Below, piece after piece: positions 26,157-34,386 of a stretch of 64,000 nt of DNA (within the stretch, counting starts at the first letter, position 1; the number at the start of each line of letters is the position of its first letter). The notes below the pieces were generated by a model. That model saw only the letters and a list, made by a program, of their open reading frames with translations. It was not told where the DNA came from and did no database searches. The position numbers and the translations under genes were made by a program. Source of the stretch: Williamsia deligens (GTDB lineage Bacteria > Actinomycetota > Actinomycetes > Mycobacteriales > Mycobacteriaceae); NCBI RefSeq assembly GCF_024171765.1, contig NZ_JAMTCI010000001.1, forward strand, positions 2,094,796 to 2,158,795. Reading direction: 5' to 3'.

Positions 26157-26801
26157 GTGCACCTGTGGAGTTATCTGAACGGCCGGATCGGTGATCTGGC
26201 GTTCCTCACCTATCAGCACGCGTCGCTGGCCTTCCAGTCCGTGCTCGTCGGGACCCTCGTCGCGGTCGTCGTCGCCGTCGCCGTGTATCGACTCCCCGTC
26301 TTCGCCGCGCTGACCTCCACGACGAGCCGTGTCGCGCTGACCATCCCGTCACTGGCCCTGCTCGCCCTCCTCATCGTCCCGCTCGGTCTGGGTGTCGCGC
26401 CGTCGTTCGTCATGCTGGCGTTCTTCGCGACCATGCCGATCCTCGGCAACGCGATCGTCGGACTCCGATCGGTGCCGGAGACGGTGGTCGAGTCGGCCCG
26501 GGGCATCGGGTTGTCGCGCTGGCGTGTGTTGCTCACCGTCGAACTCCCGCTGGCCTGGCCCGTGATCCTCACCGGGATCCGCGTGTCGACCCAGATGGTC
26601 GTCGGCGTCGCCGCGATCGTCGCCTACGTCCTCGGACCCGGACTGGGGTCGCTGATCTTCAACGGGCTGTCGCGTCTCGGCGGCACCAACGCACTCGAGA
26701 TGGCCTTCACCGGAACCGTTCTCATCGTCGCCATCGCCCTCGTCTTCGACGGCCTGCTCGTCGTCCTCGGACGCTTCACCACGACCAAGGGATTGTCATG
26801 A
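26157..26801 (+). CDS. OpuC/ProU-type osmolyte ABC transporter, permease 1
   Basis: 214-residue inner-membrane permease with about six helices and the EAA loop ESARGIGLSRWRVLLTVELPLAWPVILTGIR, typical of the OpuCB/OpuCD (quaternary amine) group. GTG 26157 is the first start in frame; the next gene begins within its stop codon (ATGA). Forms the heterodimeric channel with the second permease of the operon. Likely imports glycine betaine, carnitine, proline betaine or similar solutes. Confidence 0.9.
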   Translation: MHLWSYLNGRIGDLAFLTYQHASLAFQSVLVGTLVAVVVAVAVYRLPVFAALTSTTSRVALTIPSLALLALLIVPLGLGVAPSFVMLAFFATMPILGNAIVGLRSVPETVVESARGIGLSRWRVLLTVELPLAWPVILTGIRVSTQMVVGVAAIVAYVLGPGLGSLIFNGLSRLGGTNALEMAFTGTVLIVAIALVFDGLLVVLGRFTTTKGLS

Positions 26802-28045
26802 CCACGCACCCCACCGACACCGCCGTGACGGCCGGCAGGACCGTCACCGGTGCCACCATCACCCTCGACGGCGTGGTGAAGCGGTACCGCGGCACGGAGA
26901 CCCCGGCCGTGCAGAAGTTGGACCTCACCATCGACGCCGGCGACATCGTCGCGTTCGTCGGGCCCTCGGGCTGTGGCAAGACGACGACCCTGAAGATGAT
27001 CAACCGTCTGATCGAGCCGACGGAGGGTCGCATCCTGATCGGTGACCGCGACGTCACCAAGGAGAACCCGGACTCGCTGCGCCAGTCGATCGGCTACGTG
27101 ATCCAGTCGGGCGGGCTGTTCCCGCACTGGTCGGTCCGCAAGAACATCGGCGCCATCCCGCGGGTGCTGGGCTGGGACAAGGCGAAGATCGCCGAACGCA
27201 CCGACTACCTGCTCGACCTCGTCGGCCTCGACGCCGCCACCTACGCCGACCGCCTGCCCAAGGACATGTCCGGTGGCCAGCAGCAGCGCGTCGGTGTCGC
27301 CCGTGCGCTCGCCGCGGACCCGCCCGTGTTGCTCATGGACGAGCCGTTCGGTGCCGTCGACCCGATCACCCGTGTCCGCCTGCAGGACAGCCTGATCCGC
27401 ATCCAGCACGAGGTCGGCAAGACGATCGTGATCGTCACCCACGACTTCGAGGAGGCGACGAAGCTCGGCGACAAGGTCCTCATCCTCTCCGAGGGCGGCA
27501 AGATCGAGCAGTACGCGACGCCCGCGGAGATCCTGGCCAACCCGGCGAGCGCCTTCGTCGAGGAGTTCGTCGGATCAGGCGCCACCCTGGCGCAGTTGAC
27601 GCTGTCGCGGGTCCGCGACGTCCAGCACGACCCGGTCACCACGGCCCGGGTCGGCGAGGACGCGCAGGCGGTGATCGGGCGGGCGCGCGAGGCCGGGCAC
27701 ACCTGGGTCGTCGTCGTCGACGAGTCCGGAGTGCCGAGGTCGTGGCCGTCTCTCGACGAGCTGGCGACCAAGCCGACCGTCACCGACTACGTCGACCGCC
27801 GTCTCCCCACCGTCGCCGTCTCGTCGACGCTGAACGACGCGCTCGACGCCATGCTCGCCGCGAGCCAGGGCGGCGTCCTGGTCACCAGTGGCCGTGGCGT
27901 CGTGCAGGGTTCGCTGTCCATCGGGTCCGTCATGGAGATCATCCAGGGGCAGCTCGCGGCCAGTCGCGACACCGCCGGCGACTCGTCTTACACGGCCCAC
28001 CGGGACGGCACGGGCGACGCAGACCCGGCGGGCGGACAGTCGTGA
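26798..28045 (+). CDS. proV: Osmolyte ABC transporter ATPase with C-terminal CBS domain (ProV/OpuCA)
   Basis: 415 residues. Walker A GPSGCGKTTT at about residues 55-64, the Q loop in GYVIQSGGLFPHWSV, the signature MSGGQQQRVGVARAL near 157, Walker B VLLMDEPFGAVDP near 178, and the switch His in VIVTHDFEEA. Residues about 310-390 form a CBS region (PTVTDYVDRRLPTVAVSSTLNDALDAML), the element that senses ionic strength in OpuA-like systems. Couples ATP hydrolysis to solute import. Overlaps its neighbours by four bases on both sides. Confidence 0.95.
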   Translation: MTTHPTDTAVTAGRTVTGATITLDGVVKRYRGTETPAVQKLDLTIDAGDIVAFVGPSGCGKTTTLKMINRLIEPTEGRILIGDRDVTKENPDSLRQSIGYVIQSGGLFPHWSVRKNIGAIPRVLGWDKAKIAERTDYLLDLVGLDAATYADRLPKDMSGGQQQRVGVARALAADPPVLLMDEPFGAVDPITRVRLQDSLIRIQHEVGKTIVIVTHDFEEATKLGDKVLILSEGGKIEQYATPAEILANPASAFVEEFVGSGATLAQLTLSRVRDVQHDPVTTARVGEDAQAVIGRAREAGHTWVVVVDESGVPRSWPSLDELATKPTVTDYVDRRLPTVAVSSTLNDALDAMLAASQGGVLVTSGRGVVQGSLSIGSVMEIIQGQLAASRDTAGDSSYTAHRDGTGDADPAGGQS

Positions 28046-28779
28046 GACGTTTCCGTTCCCTCCCCGTCGACGTCTGGTTCGAACCGTTGGTCGTCGTGAT
28101 CGTCGCCGTCGGCTACGTGATCTGGTACACGACAACCGAGTTCACGCCGACCGAACAGGCCGCCCTGGAGTGGGCGACGCTGCGGTCGACCATCCTCGAC
28201 CACATCGAGCTGACCGTGGTGGCCGCGGCGATCGTCGTGGTCATCGCGATCCCGCTGGGGATCCTCCTCACGCGCGAGTCCGCGAAGTGGTTGAGTCCCA
28301 TCGCGGTGAACATCGCCAACATCGGACAGGCGGCGCCCGCTGCCGGTCTGCTGGTGCTGTTCACGTTCTGGCTCGGCACCGGCTTCAAGACCGCGGTGGT
28401 CGGGCTCGTCGTCTACGCCGTCCTGCCGATCCTGCAGAACACCATCGTCGGTCTGCGACAGGTCGACCGACGCGTCATCGAGGCGTCCCGCGGCATCGGG
28501 TACTCGGCCACCCGGACGCTGCTCCGCGTCGAGCTGCCCCTCGCCATCCCGGTCATCCTCAACGGCGTCCGCATCGCGCTCGTCATCCTGGTCGGCACCG
28601 CGACGCTGAGCACCTTCATCGGCGCGACGAGCCTGGGCACCCTCATCACCACCGGCGTCACGCTGTTCCTCCCCAAGCTGCTGGTGTCGGGGGCACTGCT
28701 GGTCGCACTTCTCGCGCTCGTCATCGACTGGCTCGGCCGGCTGGTCGAGTACTTCGCCACCCCGAGGGGTATCGCATGA
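28042..28779 (+). CDS. OpuC/ProU-type osmolyte ABC transporter, permease 2
   Basis: 245-residue membrane permease homologous to permease 1, with EASRGIGYSATRTLLRVELPLAIPVILNGVR as its EAA loop, and GQAAPAAGLLVLFTFWLGTG, typical for OpuCD-type subunits. The GTG start lies in the ATPase stop (GTGA) and its own stop overlaps the start of the binding-protein gene (ATGA); the four genes are a fully coupled operon. Confidence 0.9.
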   Translation: MRRFRSLPVDVWFEPLVVVIVAVGYVIWYTTTEFTPTEQAALEWATLRSTILDHIELTVVAAAIVVVIAIPLGILLTRESAKWLSPIAVNIANIGQAAPAAGLLVLFTFWLGTGFKTAVVGLVVYAVLPILQNTIVGLRQVDRRVIEASRGIGYSATRTLLRVELPLAIPVILNGVRIALVILVGTATLSTFIGATSLGTLITTGVTLFLPKLLVSGALLVALLALVIDWLGRLVEYFATPRGIA

Positions 28780-29759
28780 TCACCGTCAGCAGGACACTCC
28801 GCGCGATCGGTGTCCTCGTCGCCGTGATCGCGACGGTCGCAGGATGCGGGCTGGTCAGCTCGTCGGGGACCTTCCGCACGGCGAGCCTGCCCGACGGCAA
28901 GAAGCCGTTGACGGGAACCGATCTCGTCGTCACCTCGAAGAGCTTCACCGAGGGGGTGCTCCTGGGGAAGATCACCGCGACCTACCTGTCGTCGGCAGGC
29001 GCCAAGGTCACGGACCTCACGGGTGCGCCGGGATCGGCGTCGTCGCGCCAGGCCCAGCTCAACGGTGACGCCGACATCCTCTGGGAGTACACCGGGACCG
29101 GCTGGGTCACGTACCACGGTGAATCCGAGGTCATCGCGGACCCGCAGAGGCTGTGGGAGCGTGTGCGCGACGTCGAGAAGCGTGACCACGACCTCGACTG
29201 GCTGACGCCGGCCAACTTCAACGACACCTACGCGTTCGCGGCGTCGGCGGCGACGGCGAAGCGGCTCGGCGTGACCACGCTGTCGGAGGTGGCGAAGCTG
29301 CCGGTCGGCGACCGCACGTTCTGCGTCGACGACGAGTTCTTCAGCCGTTCCGACGGATTCCTGCCGATGCTGCAGAAGTACGGGATCCCCTATGGCACCC
29401 CGAACGGTGTGCCCGCCGGCAACGTGACCCGCATGGACGCCGGTGTCATCTACACCTCGACGAACCGCTCGTCGCCCTGCAACTTCGGTGAGGTGTACAC
29501 GACCGACGGTCGCGTGAAGAACCTGAACCTGACGGTGCTGACCGACGACCGGAAGTTCTTCCTGCCCTACAGCGGGACCGCTGTGGTCCGCGGGTCGGTC
29601 CTGCAGGCCCACCCCGAGTTGCGGCCGCTGCTGGGCCAGGTCTCCAGCCGGTTGACCGACAGCATCATGCAGGACCTGAACGGACTGGTCGACATCAAGG
29701 GCGAGGACCCGTCGGTGGTCGCCTACAACTGGCTCAAGAGCGAGAAGCTCATCACCTGA
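28776..29759 (+). CDS. proX: Osmolyte ABC transporter substrate-binding lipoprotein (ProX/OpuCC)
   Basis: 327-residue lipoprotein: signal peptide ending in the lipobox TVAGC (Cys near residue 24), then an OpuAC-type type II binding fold (LVVTSKSFTEGVLLGKITATYLSSAGAKVTDLTG, GDADILWEYTGTGWV, ANFNDTYAFAAS, DFFLPYSGTAVVR-like segment near 255). The family cages quaternary ammonium groups with aromatic residues; several Trp and Tyr are at suitable places but I cannot assign the cage. Exact substrate (betaine, carnitine, choline, ectoine) undetermined. Confidence 0.93.
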   Translation: MITVSRTLRAIGVLVAVIATVAGCGLVSSSGTFRTASLPDGKKPLTGTDLVVTSKSFTEGVLLGKITATYLSSAGAKVTDLTGAPGSASSRQAQLNGDADILWEYTGTGWVTYHGESEVIADPQRLWERVRDVEKRDHDLDWLTPANFNDTYAFAASAATAKRLGVTTLSEVAKLPVGDRTFCVDDEFFSRSDGFLPMLQKYGIPYGTPNGVPAGNVTRMDAGVIYTSTNRSSPCNFGEVYTTDGRVKNLNLTVLTDDRKFFLPYSGTAVVRGSVLQAHPELRPLLGQVSSRLTDSIMQDLNGLVDIKGEDPSVVAYNWLKSEKLIT

Positions 29760-29782
29760 GGTCGGTCCCTCCGACGGGGGTG

Positions 29783-29812
29783 TTGCCATACATGCGCGAT
29801 CGCGCATATGTT
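29783..29812 (+). promoter_or_regulatory. Promoter with 16-bp palindrome filling the spacer, upstream of the cation efflux gene
   Basis: TTGCCA (29783-29788) and TATGTT (29807-29812) are 18 bp apart, and TATGTT ends six bases before the ATG. The perfect palindrome ATGCGCGATCGCGCAT (29792-29807) occupies almost the whole spacer, where a metal-responsive ArsR- or MerR-type regulator could act. No regulator gene is adjacent. Confidence 0.55.
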
Positions 29813-29818
29813 GGCGGC

Positions 29819-30733
29819 ATGGGACTCGGACACGACCACGGCCACGGGCCGTCGACGGCCGATGCCTCCACCCGTCGTCTGTGGCCGATGGCCGTGGGCA
29901 TGGCGGTGATCGGCGTGTTCTTCGTCGTCGAGCTGACCGTCGGTGTGGTGGTGAACTCGCTGGCTCTGATCGCCGACGCCGGCCACATGCTCACCGACGT
30001 CGTCGCGATGGCCATGGGGTTGACGGCACTCCTGCTGGCCCGCCACGGCGGCACAGCGGGGGAGAAGACCTTCGGCTGGCATCGCGCCGAGGTGTTCACC
30101 GCGGTGGCCAACGCAGTCCTGCTGATCGGTGTCGCGGTGTTCGTCCTGTACGAGGCGGTCGAACGGATGGGAACCGACCCCCAGGTGCCGGGGCTGACGC
30201 TGATCGTCGTCGCCTTGATCGGTCTCGCGGCGAACGTCGCGGTGATGCTGCTGCTCCGCTCGGACGCCGAGGGCAGCATCGCTGTGCGCGGCGCCTACAT
30301 GGAGGTGCTCGCCGACGCGGTCGGGAGCATCGGGGTGCTGATCGCCGGTGTCGTGGCGATGACCACCGGCTGGGGTTACGCCGACATCGTCGTCGCCGTC
30401 CTGATCGCACTGTGGGTGGCGCCGCGCGCCGTCAAGCTCGCCGCCGACGCCCTCCGCATCCTCAGCCAACGCGCACCGGCACACGTCGACGTCGATGCGG
30501 TCCGTGCGGATCTCGCCGCACTGCCCGGGGTCCACGATGTCCATGACCTCCACATCTGGACCCTGACCACCGGGATGGACGTCGTCACCGTCCACCTCGG
30601 CAGCGACGCCGACAACGCCGACGTGCTCCCCGCCGCCCGCGAGGTCCTGGCCCACCACGGACTCGACCACGCGACCGTGCAGGTCGACCCCGTGGAGATG
30701 CAGAAGCGCTGCCACCGCGACCTGACCTGGTGA
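29819..30733 (+). CDS. Cation diffusion facilitator (Zn/Co/Cd efflux)
   Basis: 304-residue inner-membrane metal/H+ antiporter of the CzcD/ZitB group. N-terminal His-rich GHDHGHG, six helices, the metal-site pair HxxxD in ADAGHMLTDVVAMAMG (TM2) and EVLADAVGSIGVLIAG (TM5), FGWHRAEVFTAVAN, and the cytosolic ferredoxin-like C-terminal domain with VHDVHDLHIWTLTTGMDVVTVHL. Exports divalent cations, most often zinc. ATG 29819 gives a likely leaderless transcript. Its palindromic promoter suggests metal control. Confidence 0.93.
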   Translation: MGLGHDHGHGPSTADASTRRLWPMAVGMAVIGVFFVVELTVGVVVNSLALIADAGHMLTDVVAMAMGLTALLLARHGGTAGEKTFGWHRAEVFTAVANAVLLIGVAVFVLYEAVERMGTDPQVPGLTLIVVALIGLAANVAVMLLLRSDAEGSIAVRGAYMEVLADAVGSIGVLIAGVVAMTTGWGYADIVVAVLIALWVAPRAVKLAADALRILSQRAPAHVDVDAVRADLAALPGVHDVHDLHIWTLTTGMDVVTVHLGSDADNADVLPAAREVLAHHGLDHATVQVDPVEMQKRCHRDLTW

Positions 30734-30774
30734 CCCGGGAAACCCGGTGGCATCGCCCACCGGGAGGCGTCAGG

Positions 30775-31401
30775 ATGTCCGCTGTGACCGCCGAACTGGA
30801 CCGCCTGCACCGCAAACCCGACCGTGCCGGGGACCGCGCGCTGCTCGACGAACTGCTCGACGAGGTGGCCGTGGGGACACTGAGCACGGTCGTCGACGGA
30901 CTGCCGTGGTCGGTACCGATGCTGTTCGCCCGCGACGGCGACCGCATCCTGCTGCACGGCTCCACCGGGGCCGGCGCGCTCCGCCACGTGGCCGAGGGTG
31001 CGCCGGCCACCTTCACGGTGTTCGCGCTCGACGGCATCGTCGTGGCGGACACCCTGTTCGACCACTCTGCCAACTACCGGTCGGCGGTCGTCCGCGGGAC
31101 GCTCGCGACGCTGCGTGAGGACGTATCGACCGTGTTGGACACCCTGAGCGACAAGCTGATCCCTGGTCGCGTCGCGGAGGTCCGCGACCACACCCGCAAG
31201 GAGATCGCCGCGACGAGCGTGGTGGCGCTGGAGATCGCCGACGGGCAGTGGATCGCCAAGGCGCGCAACGGGCCTCCCGGTGATCCGGACGACCCGTCGG
31301 CCTGGACCGGTGTGGTCCCGGTGCGGACCGTCTACGACCCGCCGATCACCACCACCGGCGACGAGCCGCCGGAATCGGTGCTCCGCCTCGCCGACCGCTG
31401 A
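30775..31401 (+). CDS. Pyridoxamine 5'-phosphate oxidase-like split-barrel protein (NimA-type)
   Basis: 208 residues. LLDEVAVGTLSTVVDGLPWSVPMLFARDGDRILLHGSTGAGALRHV is the FMN- or heme-binding split barrel seen in PNPOx-like/NimA proteins; NYRSAVVRGTLATL follows. Such proteins are flavin- or F420-dependent reductases or heme-related enzymes; the substrate cannot be inferred. ATG 30775 has GGAGG nine bases upstream. It follows the efflux gene by 41 bp and might be co-transcribed. Confidence 0.8.
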   Translation: MSAVTAELDRLHRKPDRAGDRALLDELLDEVAVGTLSTVVDGLPWSVPMLFARDGDRILLHGSTGAGALRHVAEGAPATFTVFALDGIVVADTLFDHSANYRSAVVRGTLATLREDVSTVLDTLSDKLIPGRVAEVRDHTRKEIAATSVVALEIADGQWIAKARNGPPGDPDDPSAWTGVVPVRTVYDPPITTTGDEPPESVLRLADR

Positions 31402-31420
31402 GTGCCAGGAACCCGTGCAT

Positions 31421-31436
31421 CCTGACCAGGGTCAGG
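31421..31436. terminator. Palindrome between convergent genes
   Basis: CCTGACC (31421-31427) and GGTCAGG (31430-31436) form a perfect dyad with a two-base centre, overlapping the stop codon of the multicopper oxidase. A compact bidirectional terminator is possible; the loop is very short. Confidence 0.35.
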
Positions 31437-32883
31437 TGGGTCTGTCGATGACCTCGAGCAGCTGCATCATCCCGTGGTCCTCGTGGAAGAGGATGTGGCA
31501 GTGCATGACGAATTTGCCGGTGAAGTCGGCGAATCGTGTTCGCATCGTCAGGTTTCCGAACGGGGGCAACATGACGGTGTCCCGGTAGTGGTGTTCGTCG
31601 ACGGGCTTGTCGTTGATCGCGGTGACGAGAAAGTCGTTGACGTGGATGTGGATCGGGTGCGGCTCGTAGGTCTTGTTGACGAAGTGCCACTCCTCGGTGT
31701 CACCCAGGTACATCGTCTCGTTGACCACGTGATGGTCGAACTGCTTGCCGTTGATGTAGTAGTTGAACATGTGCAGGTCGCTGGTACCGCGGGGCTCGAT
31801 CTCCTCGAACACGAACTGCCGACGGCGCGCGATCGGGGAGTTCCTGAGATCGTCGAGCGGCAGCAGTGTGGTGGGCATCGGCGTGGATGTCACCGCCGTG
31901 CCTGTCGATGTGAGATTCAGGAGGGGTTGCGGCGCCGGGATCATGCTCGAGTAGTACGGCCCGAACTCGGCCCAGCTCAACGAGCGCAGTTGATAGTCAC
32001 CGTGGGTGGCGCCCTGGATGAGGACGTCGGCGCGTCCGCCGGGCACGACCTCCACGACGTCCTTGACCTCGGTCGCGGTGAGCGCGTCGCCGTCGACGGC
32101 GATCAGGTGCATGGGGTGACCGTCGAGCTGCAGCCGCAGGAACAGTGAGCTGGCGTTGAGGATCCGCCAGCGTTGTACCTCGCCGGGCGCGATCGTGGTG
32201 GTCGGCTGGTACACCCCGTTGACGAGGGTGACCTGCAGACTGTTCGAGCTCGCATCACCGGGAACCATCTTCCCGTCCTTGAGCTCGGTCTGGCTGATGA
32301 TGACCATCCGCTCGGGACGTCCCTTGATCCCGGGGATCTCGTCGAGGGCGCCCCGCACGATCAGCGCTCCGAACAGTCCGGCGAACACCTGGGTGTCACT
32401 CAGGGTGTGTTGATGTGCGTGATACCAGTAGGTTCCGCCCGGATGATCCTCGGGAAGGTGGTAGCGGTAGCCGAACTCCTGACCCGGTTCGACCGCCATC
32501 AACACGTCGTCGCTGGGGGCCTTCGGCGACACATGCAAGCCGTGGGTGTGCAGATTGGTGGGTTCGTCGATGCGATTGTCGAAATCGACCGCGATGCGGT
32601 CACCGGGGCGGATCTCCCATGTCGGGCCCGGGTAGGTGCCCTCATAGGTCACCGTCTTCACCCGTGTCCCGCCCAGGCTCACGTCGCGGTCGACGACCTG
32701 CAGCCGGGTGTCGAGCCGGCCGCCGTCACTGCTGCGTACCGTCGGTTCGAACCACGTGTCGGTCGCGGGTGAGTCGTCGGTGCAGGCGGCGAACAGTGGG
32801 GCGCCGAGCAGGGAGACGCCGGCGAGACCGGCGGCGCCACCGAGGAATCGGCGTCGGGAGACGCCGCTGTTGTGCTCAACCAT
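31432..32883 (-). CDS. Multicopper oxidase, Tat-exported, possibly lipid-anchored
   Basis: 483 residues, three cupredoxin domains. All four copper-binding segments are present: HTHGLHV, YHAHQHT, HPIHIHVND and the type 1/3 motif HCHILFHEDHGMM with a candidate axial Met. The N-terminus has SRRRFLGG (twin-arginine) and a hydrophobic stretch ending in FAAC, which would make it a Tat lipoprotein. It oxidises phenols, Cu(I) or Fe(II) outside the cell; the substrate is open. Its start overlaps the upstream lipoprotein gene by eight bases, implying a functional pair, with copper handling as a reasonable guess given the metal exporter nearby. Confidence 0.92.
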   Translation of the reverse strand: MVEHNSGVSRRRFLGGAAGLAGVSLLGAPLFAACTDDSPATDTWFEPTVRSSDGGRLDTRLQVVDRDVSLGGTRVKTVTYEGTYPGPTWEIRPGDRIAVDFDNRIDEPTNLHTHGLHVSPKAPSDDVLMAVEPGQEFGYRYHLPEDHPGGTYWYHAHQHTLSDTQVFAGLFGALIVRGALDEIPGIKGRPERMVIISQTELKDGKMVPGDASSNSLQVTLVNGVYQPTTTIAPGEVQRWRILNASSLFLRLQLDGHPMHLIAVDGDALTATEVKDVVEVVPGGRADVLIQGATHGDYQLRSLSWAEFGPYYSSMIPAPQPLLNLTSTGTAVTSTPMPTTLLPLDDLRNSPIARRRQFVFEEIEPRGTSDLHMFNYYINGKQFDHHVVNETMYLGDTEEWHFVNKTYEPHPIHIHVNDFLVTAINDKPVDEHHYRDTVMLPPFGNLTMRTRFADFTGKFVMHCHILFHEDHGMMQLLEVIDRPT

Positions 32884-33379
32884 TGTCGGCCTCCCTCGTG
32901 ATCGTGACCGTGCGGGTCGCGGGGTTCAGCGTGTCGGCGGTCCAGTCGATCGTGATGGTGTGTTGCGGTGGTCCGTCGCACGCGAACGCCACCGTTGCGC
33001 CGATGCCGGTCGGGCCGCCCGCGGGAACCTGGTAGGGCAACGGGTTGCTCAGTCCGGACGCCAGTCGCCGACCGTCGAGGGACACGGTGACGCCGGTCGC
33101 CGATGGCGCAGTCCACCCGACCGTGACGATCGCCCGCCGGGGCGATCCGTCGAGGCACGTGTAGGTCGGTTGCACAACGAAGTCGCGCACGCCGACCACT
33201 CCGCCGGGATCGACGACCGGCGTCTGAGACGGCGTGGACGTCGTCGTCCTCGTCGGAACCGGCACGAGATCACCTGGCGCGCTGGACGAGGCGCACCCCG
33301 ACACCACGAAACCCGACACAGCCACGGTGGTTGCGGCCACTGCAACACGACAACTGATACGACGCATTTCCCGTCTCAT
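32876..33379 (-). CDS. Small lipoprotein coupled to the multicopper oxidase
   Basis: 167 residues from ATG 33379 (ATG 33367 is the alternative). Signal peptide with lipobox VSGC, a Thr/Pro linker, then an Ig-like beta domain (RRAIVTVGWTAPSATGVTVSLDGRRLASGLS...HTITIDWTADTLNPATRTVTITRE) with one Cys pair (TYTCLDG, AFACDG). No recognised family. The stop codon lies within the first codons of the multicopper oxidase, so the two proteins are translationally coupled and probably work at the same membrane face. Confidence 0.75.
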   Translation of the reverse strand: MRREMRRISCRVAVAATTVAVSGFVVSGCASSSAPGDLVPVPTRTTTSTPSQTPVVDPGGVVGVRDFVVQPTYTCLDGSPRRAIVTVGWTAPSATGVTVSLDGRRLASGLSNPLPYQVPAGGPTGIGATVAFACDGPPQHTITIDWTADTLNPATRTVTITREADNG

Positions 33380-33442
33380 CCTTCGGTCACGGCGCCGACA
33401 GGCCCCGCGATGTGTGGCCCCGTACACAGCAGGTGCCCAGAG

Positions 33443-33474
33443 CGCCGCCCGACCTCATCCGAGGCCGGGCGGCG
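33443..33474 (-). terminator. Hairpin downstream of the 204-residue secreted protein gene
   Basis: CGCCGCCCGACCTC (33443-33456) pairs with GAGGCCGGGCGGCG (33461-33474) with one mismatch and a four-base loop, starting 15 bp after the gene's stop. Separates it from the lipoprotein-multicopper oxidase unit. Confidence 0.65.
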
Positions 33475-33488
33475 TGATCGATCAGGGA

Positions 33489-34103
33489 CTAGCTGCTGCC
33501 GAACAGGCCGGCGAACGGATTACCCGCGCCGCCGCCCACGGCGGACGTCTCGACCTGCACGTTGCCGGTCAGGTAGAAGTCCTGCCACGCATCACCGGTC
33601 AACCCGGGCCCCTCCGTCTCGACCCTCAGGCTGAGCTTGTTGCTGACCACCTTGCCGAATCCGCCCGGCACGTTGATCGACTCGATGGTGTAGTCGCCCG
33701 ACCCGCGGCCCGGCACCGTACCCTTCACGAAGTACTTGTCGTCCCGTGACGCGAAGTACAGGTAGGTCCCGCCCTTGCCGTCAGGACCGTAGGAGATGCT
33801 GGCGAGCTGCCCGGCGAAACCGGCATCGGGCCCGGCATGCCCACCATCGAACACGCCCGCGGCCTTGATGTAGCACGAGCTGTCCGACCACGACCAGCGG
33901 TGAGACCGGTAGCAGTTGAGCGAACCGGGATATGCAGGGCCGGCATCGTGCAGGCGCAAGTGCATTCCGAAGTACTTGGTCTGCGCGGCCACGTGGTGAG
34001 CACCGGCCGGCGCCGCGGAGGCGGCGGGTGCCGCAGCGAGCCCCATCGAGGCGACCGCGGCGGCGGCCAACGCCAGGCCGGTGAGACGAGAACGAATGGA
34101 CAT
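33489..34103 (-). CDS. Secreted protein of unknown function
   Basis: 204 residues from ATG 34103, which has AGAGGAG upstream. A clear Sec signal peptide (RSRLTGLALAAAAVASMGLAAAPAASAAPAGA) is followed by a mature domain with one Cys pair (LNCYRSH, SSCYIKA), GTYLYFASRDDKYFVKGTVPGRGSGDYTIESINVPGGFGKVVSNKLSL and a Gly-rich end (GGGAGNPFAGLFGSS). I recognise no family. Its own AT-rich upstream region and terminator mark it as a separate transcription unit, downstream of the SARP-type regulator, which may control it. Confidence 0.72.
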   Translation of the reverse strand: MSIRSRLTGLALAAAAVASMGLAAAPAASAAPAGAHHVAAQTKYFGMHLRLHDAGPAYPGSLNCYRSHRWSWSDSSCYIKAAGVFDGGHAGPDAGFAGQLASISYGPDGKGGTYLYFASRDDKYFVKGTVPGRGSGDYTIESINVPGGFGKVVSNKLSLRVETEGPGLTGDAWQDFYLTGNVQVETSAVGGGAGNPFAGLFGSS

Positions 34104-34204
34104 ACCTGGAGAACTCCTCTGTGGACGTGACTCGGCCGCAGCGCCCGATGCACGCGATGACCGATGAGCGGCCCCGTCTGGGAACCGTGATGCGACCATA
34201 AAAA

Positions 34205-34252
34205 TGCAGTGCAATCAATCTGCAAATATTAGTTGCGGAATAGATTGCAGAT
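34205..34252. promoter_or_regulatory. AT-rich region with interleaved inverted repeats
   Basis: Upstream of the secreted protein gene (start 34103) lies an AT-rich patch unusual for this GC-rich window. It contains ATCTGCAA (34218-34225) / TTGCAGAT (34245-34252) and GCAATC (34211-34216) / GATTGC (34243-34248). Could be an operator or promoter; the SARP-type gene ends just beyond it. Confidence 0.45.
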
Positions 34253-34386
34253 CAGCGGCCGTTAATTACGCCTTAGCGCATCTTTCTTGCTGTCCGTCGT
34301 GCGTGGCAGAGGTGGACGGGCCGGTCCGACTGCGCGCCTGACGCCCCACAGCCACGGGAGGGAAGACCCGGGCCCGGCGCAGCCTC

